Source of the DNA: JACQFZ01 sp036381895
GTDB lineage: Bacteria > Pseudomonadota > Gammaproteobacteria > Acidiferrobacterales > Sulfurifustaceae
Direction of reading: 5' to 3'
DNA length: 6,566 nucleotides
NCBI GenBank assembly: GCA_036381895.1
Contig: DASVBY010000027.1
Location: forward strand, 1 to 6,566
The position numbers were made by a program, and so were the translations under genes. Of this stretch, positions 1 through 6,566 are shown one piece after another. Position 1 is the first letter of the stretch. Each line of letters begins with the position of its first letter. Under the pieces are notes generated by a model. The model saw only the letters and a list, made by a program, of their open reading frames with translations, was not told the DNA's origin and did not search any database.

Positions 1-124
1 TCGACTTGCCGCAGCCGCTCGGCCCGATCAGGACCGTGGTCTCGCCGCGCGGCACGCTCAAGCGGGTCGGCGCGAGCGCGATCGCGCCGTTGTAGTGCTT
101 GGCGACGTCGATCAGCTCGAGCAT
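1..124 (-). CDS. ABC transporter ATP-binding protein, N-terminal part only
   Basis: This is the first 41 codons of an ABC ATPase whose remainder lies beyond the left edge. The protein begins MLELIDVAKHYNGAIAL and shows the usual first beta strands, an aromatic residue at Tyr11 where the A-loop stacks on adenine, and a complete Walker A motif GPSGCGKS at residues 34-41. In this family the subunit hydrolyses ATP on the cytoplasmic face of an importer or exporter. The Q-loop, signature motif and Walker B are not visible, so the substrate cannot be read. The Walker A wording is common among importer ATPases of the osmoprotectant and amino-acid types, but that is only a hint. The ATG at 124-122 fits the family start; no clear Shine-Dalgarno precedes it. 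It lies 64 bp downstream of the GGDEF-EAL gene on the same strand with no obvious terminator between, so read-through is possible. Confidence 0.88.
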   Translation of the reverse strand, partial: MLELIDVAKHYNGAIALAPTRLSVPRGETTVLIGPSGCGKS

Positions 125-188
125 GGGGCGGGAGTGTCGGCCCTTTGGCCGCGGCCCGCAACCCCGGCCGGCGGCGCGCCCGCCCCCG

Positions 189-2585
189 TCAGGGAGCGGC
201 GCGCATCGCCTGCGCGCGCAGCCAGCTCTCGAGCTCGCTCGGGGGCAGCGGCTCGCAGTAGAGGAATCCCTGCACCCGCTTGCAGCCGTGCGCGAGCAGA
301 AAGGCGCGCTGCGCCTCGGTCTCGACGCCCTCGCCCACGACCCCGAGCTTGAGGCTGCGCGCCATGGCGATGATGGCGGAGACGATCGCCTCGGTATCCG
401 CATCGGCGGCGATGTCGCGCACGAACGAGCGGTCGATCTTGAGCGTGTCGATCGGAAAGCTGCGCAGATAGCTGAGCGAGGAATAGCCGGTGCCGAAGTC
501 GTCGATCGAGAGATGCACGCCCATCGCCTTGAGCGCCGCGAGCGTACGCCGCGTGTGCAGGGCGTCCTGCATGACGACGCTCTCCGTGAGCTCGAGCTCG
601 AGGTACCGCGGCTCGAGCCGCGCCGCGGCGAGCGCCGCGCGCACCCGCGCGACCAGGTCGCGATCGCGGAACTGTCGCCCCGAGATGTTCACCGCGATCC
701 GCCCGAGCGGGATGCCGGCATCGAGCCAGGCGCGCGCCTGCGCGCAGGCGGTGCGCAGCACCCACTCCCCGATCGGCAGGATCAGCCCCGTGTCCTCGGC
801 GATCGGAATGAAGCTCTCCGGCGCGACCGTGCCGAGCTCCGGATCGTTCCAGCGCAGCAGCGCCTCGACGCCCTGAACCTCGTTGTCGTGCAGCGCGAGC
901 TGCGGCTGGTAGTGCAGCGACAGGCTCCCGTTCTCGAGCGCCTTGCGCAGGCGCGCCTCGATCGCGAGCCGGTTGAGCATGGTCGCGTTCATCGCGCGAT
1001 CGTAGAAGAAGAAGCTGTTGCGCCCGGCCTCCTTGGCCTGGTACATCGCAGCGTCCGCGTGCTTCATCAGCGCCTCGACGTCGTTGCCGTCGTACGGATA
1101 GATGCTGATGCCGAGGCTCGCCGTCACCGAGACCTCGTGCGCGTCGAGGCGCACCGGCTCGCTCACCGCCGCGAGGACGCGCTCGGCGACTCGGGCCGCG
1201 TCGTCCTGGCTCTCGAGATCGTAGAGCGCGGCGATGAACTCGTCGCCGCCGAGGCGCGCGATCACCGCGGAGTCCTCGGGCGCGCCCGGGCGCGCCTTGC
1301 GTATGCAGCCCACGAGCCGCCCGGCGATCGCCTGCAGCAGCGCGTCGCCGTGCATGTGGCCGAGCGTGTCGTTCACGCGCTTGAAGTGGTCGATGTCGAG
1401 GAACAGCAGCGCCACCATGCGCTGCGCGTGCGCGGCGCGCACGAGCGCCCGGCGCACCTGCTCCTCGAACTGCTGCCGGTTCGGCAGGCTCGTCAGGTTG
1501 TCGTAGTAGGCGAGAAAGCGGATGCGGCTCTCGGTGCGCTTCTGCTCGCTGATGTCGCGCAGCACGCACACGTACGCCACCGGATCGGACGTGCCGGTGC
1601 GCAGCACCGACATCGCGAAGCTCAGCGTCAGCAGGGTGCCGTCGCGCCGCCGGTACTCGATCTCGCGGTTGTGCATCGGCACCCCCGCCCGGATCGACGC
1701 GAGCTCCGCCGGCGTGAGCAGCTGGCGCAGCGCCCGCGGGATGCGCCGCCCGATCAGCGCCTCGCGCGGCTCGCCGATGATCTCGAGCAGCGTGTCGTTG
1801 ACCACGCGGATGTAGCCGTCCTGGTCGAGCACGAACAGGCCGTCGTTGATGGTCTCGAGGATCTGCCGGGCGGCGAGCTCGGCCGTGACGTCGAGCAGGC
1901 GGTAGCGCACGATGATGTAGGTGGCGATGACGACGCTCACGGCCACGGGCACGTAACCGAACGGGTAGATCGCGACGCCGTAGCCGGGCACGAAATCGAC
2001 GCTGCCGAGGCACCCGACCGCGAACGCCATCGCGAGCAGGCGCGCGCGGCGTATCGCGGTGACCGTGCGGTGCAGCCCGCGCCCCGCGCGCCGCAGGAGG
2101 CTGAACAGCCGCACGAAGGTGGCGGCGAAGAAGACGAGGAACGCCACGCCGTAGACGGTGAAGCCCGGGTAGAGGCCCCAGGGGTAGCGGTGCGGCTCGC
2201 CGTAGTACCAGGAGCTAGCGGCGCCGAGCACCGCGAACGCGCCCGAGCCCGCCCACACCGCGGCGAGCTGCCAGCGGCGGCGCGCGTCGGGGCGCGCGAA
2301 GCTCCAGGCGAAGTGCAGCGCCAGCGCCGGAATGAACGAAACGCCGACGTGCGCGAGCCGGTGCCAGGGCCGGGCGGTCTCGACCTCGAGGGCGAGATAG
2401 CCGACGCCGATGCCCACGAACCACGCGCCGATCGCGAGCATGAGCAGGAAGTACACGACGCCGACCGGCGAGCCGCGCTCGCGCGCGAGCATGAACAGGC
2501 CGAGCGCGACGACGAGCGGCGCGCAGGCGAGTACCGGCAGGGCGTGGAGGTTGAGCGCGTAGCTCGCGGGAGCAACCCATTCCAC
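189..2585 (-). CDS. Membrane-bound 7TM-PAS-GGDEF-EAL c-di-GMP synthase/phosphodiesterase
   Basis: This 798-residue protein probably makes and/or degrades cyclic di-GMP at the inner membrane. Residues about 14-227 hold some seven hydrophobic segments resembling the 7TM N-terminal region of certain histidine kinases. A PAS domain follows (about 240-350). The GGDEF domain (about 355-530) has FLDIDHFKRVND (395-406), GH..GD (409-414) and intact GGDEF at 446-450. The EAL domain (about 537-790) has EAL at 574-576, NIS at 633-635, ELTES at 665-669, DDFGTG at 695-700, KIDRS at 716-720 and EGVET at 752-756, so both domains look catalytically competent by motif. The RxxD inhibitory site expected five residues before GGDEF reads EDSA (437-440) and is therefore absent. 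The GTG start is the first possible one: an in-frame TGA lies three codons upstream, GAGAGGA ends 10 nt before it, and the next in-frame ATG (codon 32) would remove the first helix. The transmembrane signal and net direction of catalysis are unknown. Confidence 0.95.
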   Translation of the reverse strand: MEWVAPASYALNLHALPVLACAPLVVALGLFMLARERGSPVGVVYFLLMLAIGAWFVGIGVGYLALEVETARPWHRLAHVGVSFIPALALHFAWSFARPDARRRWQLAAVWAGSGAFAVLGAASSWYYGEPHRYPWGLYPGFTVYGVAFLVFFAATFVRLFSLLRRAGRGLHRTVTAIRRARLLAMAFAVGCLGSVDFVPGYGVAIYPFGYVPVAVSVVIATYIIVRYRLLDVTAELAARQILETINDGLFVLDQDGYIRVVNDTLLEIIGEPREALIGRRIPRALRQLLTPAELASIRAGVPMHNREIEYRRRDGTLLTLSFAMSVLRTGTSDPVAYVCVLRDISEQKRTESRIRFLAYYDNLTSLPNRQQFEEQVRRALVRAAHAQRMVALLFLDIDHFKRVNDTLGHMHGDALLQAIAGRLVGCIRKARPGAPEDSAVIARLGGDEFIAALYDLESQDDAARVAERVLAAVSEPVRLDAHEVSVTASLGISIYPYDGNDVEALMKHADAAMYQAKEAGRNSFFFYDRAMNATMLNRLAIEARLRKALENGSLSLHYQPQLALHDNEVQGVEALLRWNDPELGTVAPESFIPIAEDTGLILPIGEWVLRTACAQARAWLDAGIPLGRIAVNISGRQFRDRDLVARVRAALAAARLEPRYLELELTESVVMQDALHTRRTLAALKAMGVHLSIDDFGTGYSSLSYLRSFPIDTLKIDRSFVRDIAADADTEAIVSAIIAMARSLKLGVVGEGVETEAQRAFLLAHGCKRVQGFLYCEPLPPSELESWLRAQAMRAAP

Positions 2586-2660
2586 GTGAAATCAGTCCTC
2601 TCGAGAATTGGTGCGGTGCAGCCCGGGCGCAGACCGGCCGGAGACGCGCACGGCACCCCG

Positions 2661-2677
2661 GCCGCGCCGGGCGCGGC
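2661..2677 (-). repeat. GC-rich inverted repeat in the GGDEF-EAL leader
   Basis: GCCGCGCCGGGCGCGGC is a perfect inverted repeat around a single central base, able to form a stem of seven pairs with a three-base loop. It lies in the predicted untranslated leader of the GGDEF-EAL transcript, about 75 nt upstream of the GTG and about 25 nt after the predicted transcription start. There is no T tract on either side, so it does not look like an intrinsic terminator. It may be an RNA hairpin, a protein-binding palindrome, or chance in such GC-rich DNA. Confidence 0.45.
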
Positions 2678-2710
2678 GATGTTCCGGAAAGTCGATTACC
2701 TATAAGGAAA

Positions 2711-2726
2711 AGCAAGTTGTGTGCCA
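2711..2726 (-). promoter_or_regulatory. Sigma-54 (RpoN) -24/-12 promoter for the GGDEF-EAL gene
   Basis: Read on the minus strand the site is TGGCACACAACTTGCT, which matches the sigma-54 consensus TGGCAC-R-N4-TTGC-W at every specified base. The invariant GG (2725-2724) and GC (2713-2712) are separated by exactly 10 bases, as sigma-54 holoenzyme requires, and more Ts follow the -12 element. The predicted start is near 2700, giving a leader of about 115 nt before the GTG at 2585. Orientation and position both fit the GGDEF-EAL gene. Such promoters need an AAA+ enhancer-binding protein to open; no gene for one lies in the window. Expression has not been shown. Confidence 0.75.
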
Positions 2727-2728
2727 CG

Positions 2729-2754
2729 GGACGGCGGGGACGGACGGCGGACGG
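2729..2754. repeat. Four GGACGG copies next to the sigma-54 promoter
   Basis: GGACGG occurs at 2729-2734, 2738-2743, 2742-2747 and 2749-2754, with the longer unit GGACGGCGG at 2729-2737 and 2742-2750. In the direction of the minus-strand promoter this is a run of CCGTCC units immediately upstream of the -24 element. The start-to-start spacing (9, 4 and 7 bases) is not regular. It could be a regulator-binding array or simple low-complexity sequence. Confidence 0.5.
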
Positions 2755-2863
2755 ACCGAAACGTCGGTGCGCCCAGGCGGCAGCCCCCAACCTCGCTCCG
2801 CGGCCGCGCCGGCGACCACGTCCGCCGGGCGCCGTCAAGCGCGATTCTCCTGCGGCGCGCCGA

Positions 2864-2869
2864 TATACT
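2864..2869 (+). promoter_or_regulatory. Putative sigma-70 -10 element for rep
   Basis: TATACT matches the -10 consensus TATAAT at five of six bases and stands out in very GC-rich surroundings. Transcription would begin near 2876, leaving about 30 nt before the rep GTG at 2906. No convincing -35 hexamer lies 16-18 bases upstream, and there is no extended TG. The call rests on the hexamer and its placement only. Confidence 0.45.
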
Positions 2870-2905
2870 TCGCCGCTTCGCAACGACCCCCGCCGTTTCG
2901 CATTC

Positions 2906-4912
<2,007 letters not shown>

Positions 4913-4943
4913 CCGCACACTTCGGCGTACCGCCGCGCTCCGG

Positions 4944-4949
4944 TATCCT
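4944..4949 (+). promoter_or_regulatory. Weak possible -10 element before the small membrane protein gene
   Basis: TATCCT matches the -10 consensus at four of six bases and lies about 40 nt before the ATG at 4990. No clear -35 accompanies it. The gene may instead be read from the rep transcript. Confidence 0.2.
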
Positions 4950-4989
4950 ACGGACGCGCCGCCGCGCCGCCTGTGGCAGCATCGGCCCC

Positions 4990-5613
4990 ATGAACCGGCT
5001 GCTCGCAGGGGCGATCGCCGGCGCCGTCGCGAGCGCCATGCACACGGCCGCGATGCTCGGAGTGCGGCGCGTGATGCGCGGAGCGCAACACGAACCGGTG
5101 CCGCCGGTGCAGGTGACGGCCGCGTTCGCCCGCCGCACCGGGGTGCGCCCGCGGAACGGCGCCGCGCTCCGGGCCGCGGCGGCGCTCCTGCACTTCGGCT
5201 ACGGCGCGGCCGCCGGTGCCTTGTACAGCGCGCTTCACCCGCACCTTCCGTCCCGGCCGGCCGCGAGCGGCGTCGGTTTCGGGCTGCTCGTCTGGGCCGC
5301 GAGCTACCTCGGCTGGCTGCCCGCCGCCGGTCTGATCCGTCCTGCGACGCAGGAACCTTTGCCGCGCAACGCGATGATGCTGCTCGCGCACGTGGCCTGG
5401 GGCGTTGCGCTCAGCGGCACGCTCGCTCGGCTCGGCCCGGCAGCGCCCGCCTCCGGGCAGCGCCGCCGAGAGAGGGAACAGCGCGAAGCCACGTTAACTT
5501 TTCGTCGGATCTCCGCGCGCAGACGGCTATACTGTGGGCAGACAAGGATCGACGGCGGCGGGAAAAGGATCTCGACATGCAAACCCAGCAACTCGCCCGG
5601 CATTGGGAGATGA
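4990..5613 (+). CDS. Putative four-helix membrane protein of unknown function
   Basis: This 207-residue product has four hydrophobic segments at about 3-23, 60-82, 93-115 and 127-148, with an arginine-rich loop after the first (26-30). Glycine/alanine packing stretches and GFGLLVWAASYLGWLPAAG (96-114) resemble small uncharacterised inner-membrane proteins of the DUF1440/YagU sort, but I cannot confirm a family. No catalytic motif is visible. Residues about 149-207 form a strongly basic, non-hydrophobic tail that reads through the promoter and start of the next gene and looks like unselected sequence; the ancestral stop was probably near residue 150-160. The ATG at 4990 starts directly at the first helix. 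An in-frame ATG at 4909 overlapping the rep stop would add 27 residues with no obvious membrane or signal character; neither start has a strong Shine-Dalgarno. It overlaps the response-regulator gene by 37 bases in another frame. Confidence 0.7.
   Translation: MNRLLAGAIAGAVASAMHTAAMLGVRRVMRGAQHEPVPPVQVTAAFARRTGVRPRNGAALRAAAALLHFGYGAAAGALYSALHPHLPSRPAASGVGFGLLVWAASYLGWLPAAGLIRPATQEPLPRNAMMLLAHVAWGVALSGTLARLGPAAPASGQRRREREQREATLTFRRISARRRLYCGQTRIDGGGKRISTCKPSNSPGIGR
5528..5533 (+). promoter_or_regulatory. Putative sigma-70 -10 element for the HD-GYP regulator gene
   Basis: TATACT matches five of six -10 consensus bases and lies 43 bases before the ATG at 5577, predicting a start near 5540 and a leader of about 36 nt. 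The preceding stretch is locally less GC-rich (a GTTAAC at 5493-5498 and a short T run after it), as is common around promoters. No good -35 stands at the usual spacing. The hexamer is identical to the one before rep. Confidence 0.45.
5565..5569 (+). promoter_or_regulatory. Ribosome binding site of the HD-GYP regulator
   Basis: AAGGA, within GGAAAAGGA, lies 7 bases before the ATG at 5577. This is the best Shine-Dalgarno on the plus strand of the window. It fixes the start at 5577 rather than the in-frame ATGs at codons 12 and 19, the latter being inside the first receiver strand. A near-copy, AAGGATCGAC, lies 21 bases upstream at 5544-5553. Confidence 0.75.
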
Positions 5614-6566
5614 CATCCCGTACCCGCATCATGATCGTCGACGATCAGCAGCTGTCGCGGCAGATCTTCGAGCGCATCATCCACAGCATCGAGCCGTCGG
5701 CCGAGCTCGTCGTATGCACCAGCGCCGAAGAAGCGCTGGCGCGCGCCGAGCGCGACACCCCGGACCTCGTATTGACCGATTACCGCATGGGCGGCATGGA
5801 CGGCATCGCGCTCACCTGCGCGCTGCGGGCGCTGCCGAGCTGCCGCGACGTCCCGATCGTGGTCATCACCGCGGTCCAGGACAACGAGGTGCGCTACCAG
5901 GCGCTCGAGATGGGCGCAACCGATTTCCTGCGCAAGCCGATCGACCCGATCGAGTGCCGCGTGCGCTGTCGCAACCTGCTGCGGCTGCGCGAGCAGCAGC
6001 ACCAGCTCCTCGACCGCGCCCAGACCCTCGAGCTCCGGATCGCGGAAGCGACCCGCGACATCCGCACCCGCGAGCAGGACGCCCTGTGGGCGCTCGCCCG
6101 CGCGGCCGAGTACCGCGACGAGGAGACCGGCAATCACATCGTGCGCATGTCGAAGTATTCGCGCCTCATCGCCGAGGCGCTCGGCCTGGCGCCCGCGGAA
6201 TGCGACGTGATCGAGATGGCGGCGCCGCTGCACGACATCGGCAAGATCGGCATCCCCGACGCGATCCTGCTCAAGCGCGGCGAGCACACGCCCGAAGAGC
6301 GGGCGATCATGCGGCAGCACACCGTCATCGGGCACGACATCCTGCGCGACCGCGCGTCGAAGTACCTCCAGCTCGGCGCCATCATCGCGTTGCACCATCA
6401 CGAGCGCTACGACGGCACCGGCTATCCGCACGGCCTCAAGGGCGAGGCCATTCCCGTGGCCGCGCGTATCGTGGCCGTCGCCGACGTCTTCGATGCGCTC
6501 ACTTCCGTGCGGCCGTACAAGTCCGCCTGGCCGCTCGAGCGCGCGTTCGCGTACGTGCGCGATGCG
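5577..6566 (+). CDS. Response regulator with HD-GYP c-di-GMP phosphodiesterase domain (RpfG-like), 3' truncated
   Basis: The 330 codons present encode a receiver domain (about 17-135), a probable coiled-coil linker (about 135-165, rich in Arg, Glu, Gln and Leu) and most of an HD-GYP domain (about 166 to the edge). The receiver has acidic residues Asp22 and Asp23, phospho-acceptor Asp68, Thr98 and Lys120-Pro121, so phosphorylation looks possible. The HD-GYP domain has EETGNH (182-187), the HD pair His219-Asp220 in LHDIGKIGIPD, His248 and His253, HHERYDGTGYP (274-284) and Asp303 in ADVFDALTS, the expected metal ligands and GYP signature. Such proteins hydrolyse c-di-GMP when a partner histidine kinase phosphorylates them. 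Architecture and wording resemble RpfG, but no RpfC-like kinase or rpfF is visible, so I assign no symbol. The reading frame is open at the right edge; only the last part of the domain should be missing. Confidence 0.93.
   Translation, partial: MQTQQLARHWEMTSRTRIMIVDDQQLSRQIFERIIHSIEPSAELVVCTSAEEALARAERDTPDLVLTDYRMGGMDGIALTCALRALPSCRDVPIVVITAVQDNEVRYQALEMGATDFLRKPIDPIECRVRCRNLLRLREQQHQLLDRAQTLELRIAEATRDIRTREQDALWALARAAEYRDEETGNHIVRMSKYSRLIAEALGLAPAECDVIEMAAPLHDIGKIGIPDAILLKRGEHTPEERAIMRQHTVIGHDILRDRASKYLQLGAIIALHHHERYDGTGYPHGLKGEAIPVAARIVAVADVFDALTSVRPYKSAWPLERAFAYVRDA

Larger units (their letters stand above)
2586..2905. other. Divergent intergenic region between the GGDEF-EAL gene and rep
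   Basis: These 320 bases separate two divergently transcribed genes and I see no credible gene in them. The frames that stay open across it encode arginine- and proline-rich strings typical of GC-rich noncoding DNA. From left to right it holds the Shine-Dalgarno of the minus-strand gene (GAGAGGA, about 2596-2602), a GC-rich inverted repeat (2661-2677), a short AT-richer stretch (about 2681-2720), a sigma-54-type promoter on the minus strand (2711-2726), four GGACGG copies (2729-2754) and a TATACT -10-like element on the plus strand (2864-2869). The two promoters point away from each other with about 140 bp between them. Confidence 0.8.

Noticed and set aside
139..156. GGCC-rich inverted repeats between the GGDEF-EAL and ABC genes, as a terminator.
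   Set aside because: The stems are short and there is no run of T on the transcribed side; such repeats are expected by chance at this GC content.
2586..2700. A c-di-GMP riboswitch in the GGDEF-EAL leader.
   Set aside because: I could not find the conserved core of either known c-di-GMP riboswitch class, only a simple GC-rich hairpin.
99..2705. An 868-codon open frame on the plus strand opposite the GGDEF-EAL gene.
   Set aside because: It is the antisense shadow of a GC-rich gene: composed mainly of Arg, Ala, Glu, Asp and His with no recognisable domain, while the minus strand shows full GGDEF and EAL motifs.
2859..2866. GCCGATAT resembles the sigma-28 (FliA) -10 element upstream of rep.
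   Set aside because: No TAAA-like -35 stands at the required spacing (the nearest TCAA is about 20 bases away), and rep is not a motility gene.
5445..5458. GCCCG-CCTC-CGGGC hairpin after the fourth helix of the small membrane protein, as a terminator.
   Set aside because: The stem has only five pairs and no T tract follows.
5304..6431. A 375-codon open frame on the minus strand opposite the HD-GYP regulator.
   Set aside because: It has no domain signature, and the plus strand here encodes clear receiver and HD-GYP motifs with a good ribosome binding site.

Overview
The window is GC-rich throughout and reads as chromosomal DNA of a beta- or gammaproteobacterium. The best lineage evidence is a full-length Rep-type DNA helicase, typical of those two classes, together with an RpfG-type HD-GYP response regulator and a near-perfect sigma-54 promoter. 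I cannot name a genus. I see no mobile element, CRISPR array, tRNA or rRNA.

Layout. On the minus strand, reading right to left, a sigma-54-type promoter (2711-2726) precedes a leader of about 115 nt. A 798-residue membrane-anchored 7TM-PAS-GGDEF-EAL protein (2585-189) follows, and 64 bp after it begins an ABC transporter ATPase (124-1) that leaves the window just after its Walker A motif. On the plus strand, divergent from this, a GTG-started Rep helicase (2906-4912) has a TATACT -10-like element about 37 nt upstream. A 207-codon putative four-helix membrane protein (4990-5613) follows. Last comes a receiver plus HD-GYP response regulator (5577-6566), which has its own ribosome binding site and a second TATACT element; it runs off the right edge.

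How it fits together. Two of the five genes turn over cyclic di-GMP. The GGDEF-EAL protein has intact synthesis and degradation signatures but lacks the usual RxxD inhibitory site. The HD-GYP protein has the motifs of a phosphorylation-controlled c-di-GMP phosphodiesterase. They lie on opposite strands either side of rep and need not share control. Rep is a housekeeping replication helicase and its position between them is probably incidental. The most informative new observation is the sigma-54 promoter, which predicts that expression of the GGDEF-EAL gene depends on RpoN and an enhancer-binding protein. I found no convincing wholly new system; the odd points are regulatory and concern gene boundaries.
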